Shown: positions 1 through 9,874 of the stretch, one piece after another
How the letters are laid out: every line of letters begins with the position of its first letter
How positions within the stretch are numbered: position 1 is the first letter of the stretch
DNA from: Bacteroidia bacterium
GTDB taxonomy: Bacteria > Bacteroidota > Bacteroidia > CAIKAF01
Reading direction: 5' to 3'
NCBI GenBank assembly: GCA_016742095.1
Contig: JACVCJ010000015.1
Span: forward strand, 1 to 64,000
Length of the DNA stretch: 64,000 nt
Position numbers and translations under genes: made by a program
Notes under the pieces: generated by a model
Told to the model about the DNA's origin: nothing
Database searches by the model: none
What the model saw: the letters and a program-made list of their open reading frames with translations, nothing else

Positions 1-784
1 ATATTATACCTTTCTCAGTATTCATTATAAATCGCTCATATAATTCTGGTTCGTCAATTTCTATAGACAAATGTTTTATGTTCATTCTCATTTCATCATA
101 CAACATCATACTATCCTTCCCACCATATTTCATAAGCCTGTACTGCATTTCAATAAGCATATCAACAAGTCTCTGAAGCACACCTCTTGAAATATCGCTT
201 CTTCTTGGAAAACGTTTAGTATTTATTCTTGTTAGTTCCAAAACTTCTTCAAGTATCTCTCTTTCTGATCGTAATACATGGGGAGAAGATTCGACATGGC
301 TTTTTAAAATTTCATTTATTTTAGTTTCCAGTCTAGGCCACCACATTTCAAAAACATCATTTAGAACTGTCGAATCAAGTTTTGATTCTCCACCTGTATT
401 ATTTACGGTTACAAGTAGTTTTTTAAAATCTGCCTTATCAAATTTTGTAGCTTGAAAACTTGTTAAAGGGCCAGAAAAATCAGTACTATCAAAGTTAAAA
501 AGAATAGTGCACACATTTGATTTTCCGAAATTCTTTGAAAGTGCACCTGCTTCAAATAATATCCAAGGTTTATTAAGATTGTCTTTAGTCAAACAAATAA
601 TTCCAACACTTGAACTTTCAAGTTCCGAAGCAATATCTGTTGACCATCTTGTTCCTTTTTCGATATCATTGGGTGTAAAATAGGGTTTAACAAATTGCAG
701 AACTCCTGGAAGCCAAATTCTGACTTCTTCTGCCAGTTTTTTGCTTAATTCGCCACTCCAACTTATAAAAACTTTGCTTGCCAT
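1..784 (-). CDS. TIR-domain protein, C-terminus beyond window edge
   Basis: An open frame runs from an ATG at 784 off the left edge, giving 261 visible residues without a stop. The N-terminus (KVFISWSGE, then a WSTDIASELESSSVGIICLT stretch) has the TIR fold pattern. The PWILFEAGAL segment places a glutamate at residue 78 where NAD-cleaving TIR domains keep their catalytic Glu. Residues from about 170 on are helical, charged and not recognised. Known family: bacterial TIR proteins often act in anti-phage defence by NAD depletion or signalling; that role here is inference. Base composition is AT-rich, unlike the rest of the window, which suggests acquisition. No partner gene is visible because the downstream side is cut off. 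Confidence 0.85.
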   Translation of the reverse strand, partial: MASKVFISWSGELSKKLAEEVRIWLPGVLQFVKPYFTPNDIEKGTRWSTDIASELESSSVGIICLTKDNLNKPWILFEAGALSKNFGKSNVCTILFNFDSTDFSGPLTSFQATKFDKADFKKLLVTVNNTGGESKLDSTVLNDVFEMWWPRLETKINEILKSHVESSPHVLRSEREILEEVLELTRINTKRFPRRSDISRGVLQRLVDMLIEMQYRLMKYGGKDSMMLYDEMRMNIKHLSIEIDEPELYERFIMNTEKGII

Positions 785-1317
785 CTTTATTATTTGTCTT
801 TAATGATTGTTTCTTATAATACGCCAAATTAGGGACCACTGATAGATGTTTTAAACCCCATATGAATGGAAGGGCTCGCAACGCATAGGCTGCCTCCAAA
901 GCAAGCGCCCAAGTCACTATTTACTTGCAATTAAATAAATCTATTCGATTATGTTCACAGACAGTTTCTTAATATTAGGGCTAGTTTTAAGTTATCTACG
1001 AGCTTTTCGATGTCATCTTTAATAAGTCTGTGCGGTTTCAGAGATGATATAGGTTGTTTCATATACAGGGTAATTCGTATTTCATGGTAAGCGCAAGAAT
1101 GCGTACTAAGATATGTAAATCCAATACAAAAGTAAGCTATGCTGTAAAATTTTTAGAAAATCATCAGATTCCTTAGTCAGTAGGCCAAGCGTTTACTTGA
1201 CCAACGTCGAATTTTTCGGTTTACTCTCTAAACGTTTAGGTCCAGAAGCTAAATTTTTAGGTTATACTATACCTCCTAAACATTTGGTTTCCAAGGCTAA
1301 AAGCTACTGGTTCGCAG
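785..1317. other. AT-rich intergenic spacer at a composition boundary
   Basis: About 530 bases between the TIR gene and the first GC-rich gene. It contains no convincing gene. A 76-codon minus frame at 687-917 overlaps the TIR start in another phase and looks spurious. A plus-strand frame without ATG runs from about 1110 to 1340 and may be chance or a decayed remnant. Composition switches to GC-rich near 1310-1330, which marks the inner edge of the probable acquired segment. Confidence 0.6.
1228..1287. repeat. Three degenerate palindromic repeats
   Basis: CTAAACGTTTAG at 1228-1239 is a perfect 12-base palindrome. Related copies follow at 1249 (CTAAATTTTTAG) and 1276 (CTAAACATTTGG). They lie close to the composition boundary. 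Function unknown; possibly operator-like sites or chance in AT-rich DNA. Confidence 0.35.
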
Positions 1318-1824
1318 CTATTGCACTCCGTTCATGGTAAAAGACTTACTGAAGCGCTTCCAGCCTTTTTTATCCAGCTTACCATTTGTCATATACAGGA
1401 CCTGCAGCAGGGTACCCCGAGCAAACATAATGCAGGCCGAACCCCGGTAGATATTGCTGCTGAAGGAGAAACTCAGGGTGCTGAGCCCGTTGGCTTCCTT
1501 GTATTTTTCGCCTTTTACGGTGGCGCCCAGTTTGCCCGTCATGCCGTTTTTGGCGCCGTCGAGTGTGGCGCGTATGGCAGCCGGACTTTCCACCAGGCCC
1601 TGCATGCTGTTGTAGGCGAACATATATACTTCGCCCGACGTTGGGGTGCACAGGTAGCCCTTCATTTGTACGGGACCCACCGGCGTGCTGATCTCCTCCT
1701 GCAGGGGCTGCGGCGCACAGGGAAAATCGAGGCTGATGCCCAGGGAATCCTGCCGGAAAAGGTGCTGGGCCTGTAAACTGCCCATGCCGGCCATAAATGC
1801 GAGTGTGTAGAGTAGTGTTTTCAT
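1318..1824 (-). CDS. Secreted protein, paralogue 1 of a tandem trio
   Basis: 168 residues with a signal peptide ending near LQAQ. It shares with the next two upstream genes a DSLGxSxDFP segment just after the signal peptide, a central alpha/beta region and a C-terminal W-KRFSKSF motif. The layout resembles small PsbP/DcrB-like secreted folds, but that is a tentative guess. It is last in the minus-strand trio, 15 bases after its neighbour, and borders the AT-rich spacer. Function unknown. Confidence 0.75.
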   Translation of the reverse strand: MKTLLYTLAFMAGMGSLQAQHLFRQDSLGISLDFPCAPQPLQEEISTPVGPVQMKGYLCTPTSGEVYMFAYNSMQGLVESPAAIRATLDGAKNGMTGKLGATVKGEKYKEANGLSTLSFSFSSNIYRGSACIMFARGTLLQVLYMTNGKLDKKGWKRFSKSFTMNGVQ

Positions 1825-1839
1825 GTGTATTGTTTGTTA

Positions 1840-2340
1840 TTACCAGTCGGTCTTAAAAGAGGTGGAAAAGCGCTCCCAGGTGGCATTGTCGGGCTTTTCT
1901 TCCGTAAGGTAAACGATCTGTACCAGGTATCCGCTGCGACACTGCAGCCAGAAATCGCCGTTGATCTCCTTACTGCGCATCCGGAAACGCATTTCGCCCG
2001 AGGTTTCGGTGACCTCCATCTGCTGGCCCAGTATCGGCGTATCACCGAAGCCATCTATGATCTCGTTCTTAGCCGTCAGCAGGTATTGCTCTATATTGTA
2101 TCTGGTGGCCTCGAATACCGGCATTTTGGTAATGAAGACACTGAAGATCGATCTCTTCTGTTCACAGAAAATAATGTACTCATCTTCAAACCCTTCACCC
2201 TCATCCCGGCTTTCTCTTTCTTCCTGCGGCTGGCAGGGAAAATCGGCGCTGATGCCCAATTCAGCGTTTTTGTATATATACTGTGCCTGCAACTCAAAAC
2301 CTGCGCAGCACAGAAGCAGGATCAGGAACCATTTTTTCAT
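1840..2340 (-). CDS. Secreted protein, paralogue 2 of a tandem trio
   Basis: 166 residues with signal peptide (FELQAQ cleavage region). It keeps the family marks: ELGISADFPC near the mature N-terminus, a Y-x-F-C strand around residue 60, and WERFSTSFKTDW at the C-terminus. The C-terminal KTDW is shared exactly with paralogue 3, so these two are the closer pair. It begins one base after the upstream stop, so it is almost certainly cotranscribed. Function unknown; periplasmic or outer-membrane-associated location expected. Confidence 0.75.
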   Translation of the reverse strand: MKKWFLILLLCCAGFELQAQYIYKNAELGISADFPCQPQEERESRDEGEGFEDEYIIFCEQKRSIFSVFITKMPVFEATRYNIEQYLLTAKNEIIDGFGDTPILGQQMEVTETSGEMRFRMRSKEINGDFWLQCRSGYLVQIVYLTEEKPDNATWERFSTSFKTDW

Positions 2341-2341
2341 A

Positions 2342-2854
2342 TTACCAGTCGGTTTTCAGCGAAGCGGAAAACTTTTTCCAGGCATCTTCATTGATCTTGT
2401 CTGCACACATGCACAGCTCCTGCACCAGGCGGCCGCCGCGGTAAATAACACGGGCCCGGGTAGGAAAACCGGTAGTGGCGTCCACATAATCGAAGGTCAT
2501 TTCGCCTGTATGCGCCGTGAAGTTCTCTTTACTTTTACCCTTTGTTTCCGAAAGGCCGTTCAGTATGCCCTCTTTGGCCCCCTGCAGGCAGGAACGGATG
2601 CTTTCGGCATCTTCTTCAAAAGCGGGTAAGGCATTTACAGAAACCAGGAACACTTCGGTCTGCTCCGTCATGCACATGAACATGTACACGGTGGTCTGTG
2701 CATCGCCTTTTTCTACTACTTCGGGCGGCAGGGCCTGGTATTCAGCCGGAAAATCGATGGAAAAGCCCAGGCTGTCGTGACGCAGTACGTGCTGTGCATG
2801 CAGGGCGCTTATACCCGTAAGCAGGCCGGGTAAAAGAAAACAGAGTTTTTTCAT
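2342..2854 (-). CDS. Secreted protein, paralogue 3 of a tandem trio
   Basis: 170 residues with signal peptide (ALHAQ). DSLGFSIDFPAEY follows the cleavage site and AWKKFSASLKTDW ends the protein. It is first in the minus-strand trio. Unlike its relatives it has lost the Cys after DFP but carries several cysteines in the middle and near the end (LCMCADK). It starts 73 bases after the stop of the PhoH gene and may be read through from it. No function is recognised. Confidence 0.75.
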   Translation of the reverse strand: MKKLCFLLPGLLTGISALHAQHVLRHDSLGFSIDFPAEYQALPPEVVEKGDAQTTVYMFMCMTEQTEVFLVSVNALPAFEEDAESIRSCLQGAKEGILNGLSETKGKSKENFTAHTGEMTFDYVDATTGFPTRARVIYRGGRLVQELCMCADKINEDAWKKFSASLKTDW

Positions 2855-2927
2855 AGCAGGTTATGTTTGTCTGCAAAGAAACGATATTCCTTATAATAAA
2901 ACACGCCTGCCGGCAGAATACTGCTTT

Positions 2928-4280
2928 CTATAACAGATCGTTGGCCAGGTTAGCCAGTTCGCTGCGCTCGCCGCGCTCCAGCGTAATGTGGGCGTGCAGC
3001 GGATGGCTGTGGATCTTGTCGATGAGGTAGCTGAGCCCGTTGGACTGGGTGTCCAGGTACGGTGTGTCGATCTGGAAGATATCGCCCGTGAACACGATCT
3101 TGGTATTATCGCCCGCCCGGGTAATAATGGTCTTGATCTCATGCGGGGTAAGGTTCTGCGACTCGTCCACGATAAAGAACACATTGCTGAGACTACGCCC
3201 GCGGATATAGGCCAGGGGCTGCACCACCAGCTTTTCGTTCTCGAGCATCTCGGCCACTTTCTTACTTTCCTTATCGGTTTCGGCAAACTGGCTCTGGATG
3301 TATTTCAGGTTATCGTACAGCGGTTCCATGTAGGGGTTCAGCTTGCTTTTGATGTCGCCGGGCAGGTACCCGATGTCTTTATTGCTGAGCGGTACAATGG
3401 GGCGCGCCAGGTAGATCTGGTGAAAGTTGCGGCGCTGTTCGATGGCCGCCGCCAGGGCCAGCAGCGTTTTTCCCGTTCCGGCCACCCCCTGCAGGGTCAC
3501 CAGCTTTACGTCGGGGTTCAGCAGGGCATGCAGGGCAAACACCTGCTCTACGTTGCGGGCACGTACGCCGTAGGCATCGCGGCGCTCGATACGTTCTATG
3601 CGGTTCTCGGGCTGGTTGTAATAGGCCAGCACCGACGATTTGGCATTCTTGATGAGGTAATACTGGTTGGCGATATGCTCCATGCCCTTGGGCAGTTCCT
3701 TTACGGAGCAGAAACCGTCTTTGTAGATCTTGTCGATGAGCTCCGGGGCCACATCGTCGATCTCTACCTTGCCGGTAAAGAGATTACTTACGTCGCGCAC
3801 CTTGCCGGTCTCGAAATCCTCGGCGTCGATCTGTAAAGATTTAGCCTTGATACGCAGGTTGATGTCCTTGGAAACCAGTACCACCCGGCGCTGCGGGTTC
3901 TGGCGCTGCAGGCTCAAGGCCACGTTCAGGATGCGGTGATCGGCCTTGTCGGTACCGAAGGCCTTGATGGCATCGGGTTGTTCGCTCCTGCCGAGGTGTT
4001 CTTCCATCACCACCTTGAAAAGGCCTTTGCCTTTACCGTTGATGGGGATCCAGTCGTTGAAGGTGGCTCCTTTGGCATAGCCATCGAGCAGGCGGATGAA
4101 TTCGCGGGCTTCAAAATTCTTGGTGTCGTTGCCTTTTTTGAAGGTGTCCAGCTCCTCGAGCACACTGATGGGAATAGCTACGTCGTGCTCCTGGAATACG
4201 TTGATCGCGTTGTGGTTGTAAAGGATTACCGAAGTGTCGAGTACAAAGATCTTGGGCAGTGCTTTTTTCCGTACGGCCAT
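2928..4280 (-). CDS. PhoH family protein (PIN domain plus PhoH ATPase)
   Basis: 450 residues. The N-terminal PIN nuclease-like domain starts with KIFVLDTSVILYN, giving the first metal-binding Asp. The C-terminal PhoH ATPase has Walker A GVAGTGKT at about residue 263 and Walker B FIVDESQN near 370. This is the PhoH2 arrangement, in which the PIN part can cut RNA and the ATPase part can unwind it (family knowledge). ATG at 4280 is chosen over a TTG at 4295 that would add five residues. It lies 73 bases before the secreted trio on the same strand. Confidence 0.9.
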   Translation of the reverse strand: MAVRKKALPKIFVLDTSVILYNHNAINVFQEHDVAIPISVLEELDTFKKGNDTKNFEAREFIRLLDGYAKGATFNDWIPINGKGKGLFKVVMEEHLGRSEQPDAIKAFGTDKADHRILNVALSLQRQNPQRRVVLVSKDINLRIKAKSLQIDAEDFETGKVRDVSNLFTGKVEIDDVAPELIDKIYKDGFCSVKELPKGMEHIANQYYLIKNAKSSVLAYYNQPENRIERIERRDAYGVRARNVEQVFALHALLNPDVKLVTLQGVAGTGKTLLALAAAIEQRRNFHQIYLARPIVPLSNKDIGYLPGDIKSKLNPYMEPLYDNLKYIQSQFAETDKESKKVAEMLENEKLVVQPLAYIRGRSLSNVFFIVDESQNLTPHEIKTIITRAGDNTKIVFTGDIFQIDTPYLDTQSNGLSYLIDKIHSHPLHAHITLERGERSELANLANDLL

Positions 4281-4383
4281 AGGCGAAAGAATCAAATTTT
4301 GTCCAAGTTAGTAATTGCGGATAGGCTTCCGGTCCCGAAATACAAATAGATTTCAACAAGTTTTGCGCAGTTTTGGGGCCTGT

Positions 4384-5595
4384 TTAGCGCAGCAGGCTTA
4401 ACTCGTTCGCCTTCAGGGCCCGTACCCGCAGGTACACGGTAAGCAGTCCGATACCCAGTACCAGCACCAGGATCAGCAGCAGGTCGTCCCATTGCAGAAT
4501 AACCGGATAGGCCGGCGCTTCGGGGTTGCTGTTGATCCTGACCATGCTCCATTTCTGCTGCATGAGGCATATACCCAGCCCGGCCAGCAGTCCGCTCATG
4601 GCGCCCAGCACCACGATACCGGCGCCCTGCCAGAAGAATACGGCCCGTATGCGCCGGATGGAAAAACCCAGGGAACGCAGCACCATGGTATCCTTGCGTT
4701 TTTCTACCATCAACATGGTAAGCGCCCCGATGATATTAAAAGAAGCTATGAGGAAGATAAAGGCCAGTATGATGAATATGGCCAGCTTTTCGCTTTCCAT
4801 TACACGCAGGGCCACGGCATGCTGATGCAGGCGGTCCTGTACCTCCAGGCCGGGCGGCAGCAACGCCTGTATGGATTCTATGGCGGCAGATTCTGAAGCT
4901 CCGGCTTTGAGTTCGATGTCCATCGCGGAGATCTTTCCCCGCATTTCCAGCACGTCGTCGCCCATTTCCAGCGGAACGATCACATAGGTAAAGTCGAAGT
5001 CCTTCTGGAGTTCAAAAACGCCCTCCGGAAAAGCAAAAGCCGTGTGGAAAGGTTGCAGCATATCTACCTTTTTACCGCGTTTGGGAAAATATACGGACAG
5101 GTATTCGTAGGAATTCGGATTGACGCCCAGCGAAACGGCCACGCCCGAGCCCATAATGCAGGCGTAGAGCGAATCGTAGAAGATGTCCGTATCGCCGTCC
5201 ACCATATAGGGCCGTATCTTCTGTAACCCGGCCCACTGGGGCTCGATGGCCTTTAGTTTGCCTATGTATTGCTTTTCGCCGTACATAAAAAGGGCGTTCT
5301 CTTCGATGACGCGGCTCACGCTTTCTACCTGGGGCAGGGCGGCTATTTTGTCCAGCACCAGGCTGTCCGTCTCAAAGGATTTGCCTTCGGCGGGCACCAC
5401 TTTCAGCGTGGGGTCCAGCGTGTTAAAGATGTCCAGCACCATCCCTTCGAGACCGTTAAAGGCGCTGAGTACGATCACCAGGGCGGCCGTTACCACAAAT
5501 ACCGCAATTCCCGAGATAAAGGATATGATATTGATGATGTTACGGCTTTTTTTTGAAAAAAGGTACCGGAGTGCTATGAAGAATGTGGCTCTCAT
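4384..5595 (-). CDS. FtsX/LolC-type ABC transporter permease
   Basis: 403 residues from the ATG at 5595; the frame could extend to 5622, but MRATFFIALRYLFSKK is the normal family start. One transmembrane helix follows (residues ~17-45), then a long periplasmic domain of the MacB-PCD type (~45-260), then three helices (~270-390), which is the LolC/LolE/FtsX topology. Family members work with a LolD-like ATPase to move lipoproteins or lipids from the inner membrane. No ATPase gene is nearby, so its partner must be elsewhere. It diverges from the MMPL gene. Confidence 0.85.
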   Translation of the reverse strand: MRATFFIALRYLFSKKSRNIINIISFISGIAVFVVTAALVIVLSAFNGLEGMVLDIFNTLDPTLKVVPAEGKSFETDSLVLDKIAALPQVESVSRVIEENALFMYGEKQYIGKLKAIEPQWAGLQKIRPYMVDGDTDIFYDSLYACIMGSGVAVSLGVNPNSYEYLSVYFPKRGKKVDMLQPFHTAFAFPEGVFELQKDFDFTYVIVPLEMGDDVLEMRGKISAMDIELKAGASESAAIESIQALLPPGLEVQDRLHQHAVALRVMESEKLAIFIILAFIFLIASFNIIGALTMLMVEKRKDTMVLRSLGFSIRRIRAVFFWQGAGIVVLGAMSGLLAGLGICLMQQKWSMVRINSNPEAPAYPVILQWDDLLLILVLVLGIGLLTVYLRVRALKANELSLLR

Positions 5596-5734
5596 CTTTT
5601 GTAGACAAACGCAAAGTTGCAATATTATTTCTTATGTCCTACCTTCGCCCCTTCGAATTAAAATTTCTCAATTCAGGATCAACAAACAGTGATGCACCGT
5701 AGCCTGCATATTGTCCCATCAAAAACACAGCAAC

Positions 5735-8074
5735 ATGTTTAAATATATTGCCACGTTTGCCATACGTTTTCGTATTCCTATCCTTATTGTGCTCATACTT
5801 TCCACCGCTTATTTTGCTTACCGCGGTACGGAACTTACCATGAGCTACAAACTGGCGCAGCTGCTGCCTAAATCCGACTCTTCGTATATAGCTTACGAAA
5901 ACTTTAAGAAGAACTACGGACAGGACGGCAGTATCGTGATCATTGCCGTAAAAGATAAAGACTTCTGGAAAGCGGAAAAACTAAAGGCATTCATCAAACT
6001 GAGCGACGACCTGAAGGCCATTAAAGGCGTGGAGCGCGTAGCCAGTCTTAAAAATGCCATTGTGCTTACCCGGAACGACAGTCTTACCCGTTTTGAGACC
6101 GTTCCCCTGATACGCGAAGGCCTGACGATCGATCAGCGACGGGCAGACAGCATACGCATCGAGCTGTTCAACCAGCCCCTGTACGATAAACTGCTCTACA
6201 ACAGCAACGAAAATACCTACCTGCTGCTGGCCACCCTGAAAAAGGACGTGCTCAACAGCAAGGAACGCCTGAACGTGGTGGATAAAATGGAGAAGACCGT
6301 GCTGGCCTTTGAAAGCGACCAGAAAGTAGAGGCCCACATCAGCGGACTACCTTATATACGTACCGTGAACGTAAAAATGGGCCAGAAGGAAATTTCACTC
6401 TTCATCGGCCTGGCCGTCCTGGTTACCGCCATTGTACTGCTTCTTCTCTACCGCAGTTTCTGGGAGGTGATCGTGCCCCTCATCATGGTGGGTATCTCCG
6501 TTTTCTGGGCCCAGGGCATTACTGTAGTGATGGGTTACCAGGTAACCATTCTTACCGGCCTGGTGCCGCCCCTGCTCATTGTGATCGGGATACCCAACTC
6601 CATATACATTATTACCAAGTACCACCGCGAGTACGGATTGCAGGGCGACAAACTCAAGGCCCTGATCCATGTGATCGACAAGGCCGGTTCCGCCATCTTT
6701 ATGGCCAACCTGACCACGGCCATCGGTTTCGGTACCTTTATGGCCACCAACAGTGAGATCCTGAAAGAATTCGGCTTTGTAGCCTCCATCAATATACTGC
6801 TGCTGTTCGTGATGAGTATCCTCTTTATCCCGATCGTCTTCAGCTTCCTGCCCGCGCCTTCGGTACGTGTACGTGCCCACCTCGATAAAAAACTGACCAC
6901 CGCTGTAGTACGTATATTTATCCTGGTAAGTCAGAACTACCGCAAATGGGTATTTATAGGCGCTACGGCCGTTGTACTTTTTTCTGTGTACGGCATTTCC
7001 AAGATCAAGACCAAGGGCAGCATCGTGGACGATATGCCCGAGAACAACCGGGCCATGACCGACCTGCGCTTCTTTGAAAAGACCTTCGGAGGCGTGATGC
7101 CGCTGGAGATCCTGGTGGACACCAAGCGCGAAAAAGGCGCCGTGCGCGACCAGAAGACCTGGAAACGCATCGACGAACTGCAGGAATACATCCGCAACCA
7201 GACCATTTATTCCCGTCCGCTCAGTATCGTGGAGCTGCTTAAAGTGGCCAACCAGGCCTTTTACGAAGGCGATCCGGGCAGCTATTCCGTGCCCAGCAAA
7301 CTGGATGCGCCTTTCATCATCGACTATGTAAAGACCGAGAACGGTCAGGACCCCCTGCTGAACAGTCTCACCGACAGTACCAAGGCCGTGGCCCGCATCA
7401 GCGTACAGATGAAAAACCTGAACACGAACGAAATTGCCCAGGCCCGCGACGATATACAGGCCAAGGCCAACGAGATCTTCGATCCGGAAAATTATAACAT
7501 AACGATAACAGGCGCCTCCATTTCGTTCATGAACGGAACCAAATACCTGGTGAACAACCTGTTCCAGAGTCTGGCCCTGGCGGTGTTCCTCATTGCCTTC
7601 TTTATGGGCCTTATGTTCCGTAACCTGCGCATTGTGATCATATCGCTTATCCCGAATATGATCCCGGCCCTGCTTACGGCCGGACTGATGGGTTATTTCG
7701 GCATACCGCTGAAACCCTCCACCGTACTGGTATTCAGCATTGCCTTCGGTATTTCGGTAGACGATACCATTCACTTCCTGTCGCGTTTCCGCCAGGAAAT
7801 GAAGGCCCACAGCGGCAATATCCGTTCGGCGGTGATCAAGGCCCTGCGCGAAACAGCCGTGGGTATGGCCTACACCTCCATTGTACTGTTCTTCGGCTTC
7901 TCGGTGTTCGCAGCGTCCAACTTCGGCGGTACCAAGGCCCTGGGCATACTGGTTTCGCTTACCCTGCTGTCGGCCATGTTCACCAACCTGCTGCTGCTGC
8001 CGTCCCTGCTGATGGTGATGCACAAAGGCCAGAACCGCCGCCGCGTCCGTAAAATGCAAAAACTGCAGCAATAA
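5735..8074 (+). CDS. MMPL/RND-superfamily transporter
   Basis: 779 residues from ATG 5735; a TTG at 5711 would add eight residues. The layout is the two-fold RND repeat: a single helix at ~10-28, a periplasmic domain, five or six helices at ~218-390, a second single helix at ~405-425, a second periplasmic domain and a last helix block at ~620-770. [14 protein letters not shown] in the second block resembles the proton-relay region of HAE3/MMPL exporters. Such proteins usually export lipids or hydrophobic compounds; the substrate is unknown. Its stop overlaps the rfbA start by one base (TAATG), so the genes are translationally coupled. Confidence 0.88.
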   Translation: MFKYIATFAIRFRIPILIVLILSTAYFAYRGTELTMSYKLAQLLPKSDSSYIAYENFKKNYGQDGSIVIIAVKDKDFWKAEKLKAFIKLSDDLKAIKGVERVASLKNAIVLTRNDSLTRFETVPLIREGLTIDQRRADSIRIELFNQPLYDKLLYNSNENTYLLLATLKKDVLNSKERLNVVDKMEKTVLAFESDQKVEAHISGLPYIRTVNVKMGQKEISLFIGLAVLVTAIVLLLLYRSFWEVIVPLIMVGISVFWAQGITVVMGYQVTILTGLVPPLLIVIGIPNSIYIITKYHREYGLQGDKLKALIHVIDKAGSAIFMANLTTAIGFGTFMATNSEILKEFGFVASINILLLFVMSILFIPIVFSFLPAPSVRVRAHLDKKLTTAVVRIFILVSQNYRKWVFIGATAVVLFSVYGISKIKTKGSIVDDMPENNRAMTDLRFFEKTFGGVMPLEILVDTKREKGAVRDQKTWKRIDELQEYIRNQTIYSRPLSIVELLKVANQAFYEGDPGSYSVPSKLDAPFIIDYVKTENGQDPLLNSLTDSTKAVARISVQMKNLNTNEIAQARDDIQAKANEIFDPENYNITITGASISFMNGTKYLVNNLFQSLALAVFLIAFFMGLMFRNLRIVIISLIPNMIPALLTAGLMGYFGIPLKPSTVLVFSIAFGISVDDTIHFLSRFRQEMKAHSGNIRSAVIKALRETAVGMAYTSIVLFFGFSVFAASNFGGTKALGILVSLTLLSAMFTNLLLLPSLLMVMHKGQNRRRVRKMQKLQQ

Positions 8075-8940
8075 TGAAAGGTATCATTTTAGCCGGTGGT
8101 TCGGGCACCCGCCTGTACCCTATTACCTATGCCATCAGCAAGCAGATCATGCCGGTGTACGATAAGCCCATGATCTATTACCCGCTGTCGACACTGATGA
8201 TGGCCGGCATAAAAGAGATACTGATCATCAGCACCCCCAAAGACCTTCCCCTGTTCCGTGAACTATTCGGCAACGGCAGCCACCTGGGACTACAGATCGA
8301 ATACTGTGTACAGGAAGTACCCAATGGTCTGGCACAGGCTTTTGTACTGGGCGAATCCTTCATCGGCACGGATCCCGTTTCCCTGATCCTGGGCGACAAT
8401 ATTTTTTATGCCAGCGGACTCAGCCGTAAACTACAGCAATGTACCGCGCCAAACGGTGGCATCATTTTTGCATATCATGTGTCAGATCCGGAACGATACG
8501 GAGTAGTGGAATTTGATGCGGATAAAAAGGCCGTTTCCATCGAGGAAAAGCCTCAGCACCCCAAAAGCAACTATGCCGTACCCGGCCTGTATTTTTACGA
8601 TAACTCCGTGGTAGACATTGCAAAAAATCTGCGCCCCAGCGCCCGTGGCGAATACGAGATAACCGACGTGAACAAGGCTTATCTCGCTTCCGGCAAACTG
8701 CATGTAAATGTGTTTGACCGGGGTACCGCCTGGCTCGATACCGGCACCGTTGCATCCCTGATGCAGGCAGGCCAGTTCGTACAGGTAATAGAAGAACGCC
8801 AGGGCCTGAAAATAGGCTGTATAGAGGAAATTGCCTGGAGAATGCATTTCATCAGCGACGCCCAGCTCGAAGAACTGGCCGCCCCCATGCTGAAAAGCGG
8901 CTACGGACAATACTTACTAAATCAACTTAAAAGCAGATGA
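8074..8940 (+). CDS. rfbA: Glucose-1-phosphate thymidylyltransferase
   Basis: 288 residues, the usual RmlA length. It makes dTDP-glucose from glucose-1-phosphate and dTTP, the first step of dTDP-rhamnose and related sugar routes. The start [17 protein letters not shown] is the nucleotide-binding loop, and LGDNIFY holds the metal-binding Asp. ERYGVVEFD and [11 protein letters not shown] are typical RmlA segments. The other rhamnose genes (rfbB, C, D) are not adjacent. It is the middle gene of a coupled trio: it overlaps the MMPL stop by 1 base and the epimerase start by 4 (ATGA). Confidence 0.95.
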   Translation: MKGIILAGGSGTRLYPITYAISKQIMPVYDKPMIYYPLSTLMMAGIKEILIISTPKDLPLFRELFGNGSHLGLQIEYCVQEVPNGLAQAFVLGESFIGTDPVSLILGDNIFYASGLSRKLQQCTAPNGGIIFAYHVSDPERYGVVEFDADKKAVSIEEKPQHPKSNYAVPGLYFYDNSVVDIAKNLRPSARGEYEITDVNKAYLASGKLHVNVFDRGTAWLDTGTVASLMQAGQFVQVIEERQGLKIGCIEEIAWRMHFISDAQLEELAAPMLKSGYGQYLLNQLKSR

Positions 8941-9872
8941 GTACACGCAACATCCTGGTAACGGGCGGAGCCGGTTTTATCGGCAGTTCCATGGCCGAAA
9001 AACTTTCTAAAGACCCGCTCAATAACATCGTTATTACCGATAACCTGCTTACCGGGTCGCTGCGTAAAGTACCCAAATCGGACAATGTGACCTTTCTCAA
9101 GGCCAATGTGAACCGCTTTGACGAGATCTCGGACATCTTCTATACCAAAGGATTCGATTACGTGTTCCATTATGCCGCCATGGTGGGCGTACAGCGCACG
9201 CTGAGCAACCCGGTTTCGGTGCTCGACGATATCCACGGCCTCGAAAATATACTGCGTCTTTCCAAGAACACCGGCGTAAAACACGTATACTATGCCAGTA
9301 GCAGCGAAGTGTACGGCGAACCGGTGGAATTTCCGCAGAACGAACAGACCACCCCGCTCAACAGCCGCCTGCCCTACGCCATTGTAAAGAACGTGGGCGA
9401 GGCCTACCTGCGCTCTTACCAGCAGGAATACGGACTTAACTATACCATTTTCCGCTTTTTCAATACTTACGGGCCCAAACAGAGCCGCGATTTTGTGATC
9501 AGCAAGTTCATCGGACTGGCCCTCAAGAACGAGGATATTACCATTTACGGCGACGGTTCGCAGACCCGCACCTTCTGTTTCGTGGAAGATAACGTAGAGG
9601 CCTGCTACAACGCGTTCCACAAGCATATGTACATCAACGACGTGGTGAATATCGGCAGCAACCGCGAAACGTCTATCCTGGAGCTGGCACAGATCATCAT
9701 ACGCCTGGTGGGTTCCAGTTCACGCATTGTGCACCTGGCCCCGCTCAAAGAGGGCGATATGACGCGTCGCCTGCCCGATAATGCCAAAATGCTGCAGCTG
9801 CTCGGCCGTGCGCCGCGCGAGCTGGAAAAAGGGCTCCAGGAGATCCTGGACAACCCCGGCTTTATCCTGTAA
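8937..9872 (+). CDS. NAD-dependent nucleotide-sugar epimerase/dehydratase
   Basis: 311 residues of the extended short-chain dehydrogenase family. The N-terminal Rossmann loop is TGGAGFIG. The catalytic set is visible as SSSEVYG and the YAIVK Tyr-Lys pair. [15 protein letters not shown] is the segment shared with UDP-glucuronate decarboxylases and UDP-glucose 4-epimerases. The exact reaction cannot be fixed by eye. Coupling to rfbA suggests it acts on a dTDP- or UDP-sugar for surface polysaccharide or glycolipid synthesis, and the MMPL transporter upstream may export a product; both are inference. Confidence 0.85.
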   Translation: MSTRNILVTGGAGFIGSSMAEKLSKDPLNNIVITDNLLTGSLRKVPKSDNVTFLKANVNRFDEISDIFYTKGFDYVFHYAAMVGVQRTLSNPVSVLDDIHGLENILRLSKNTGVKHVYYASSSEVYGEPVEFPQNEQTTPLNSRLPYAIVKNVGEAYLRSYQQEYGLNYTIFRFFNTYGPKQSRDFVISKFIGLALKNEDITIYGDGSQTRTFCFVEDNVEACYNAFHKHMYINDVVNIGSNRETSILELAQIIIRLVGSSSRIVHLAPLKEGDMTRRLPDNAKMLQLLGRAPRELEKGLQEILDNPGFIL

Positions 9873-9874
9873 GA

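Noticed and set aside
687-917. 76-codon minus-strand frame
   Set aside because: It overlaps the start of the TIR gene in another phase and has no domain or promoter.
6395-8071. Long open frame (558 codons) antisense to the MMPL gene
   Set aside because: It lies wholly within a well-supported gene, has a His/Gln/Gly-rich composition typical of antisense frames in GC-rich codon usage, and no recognisable domain. The same holds for long antisense frames at 12612-14159, 15693-17492, 17035-18585, 27139-28704, 48164-50167 and 53459-54592.
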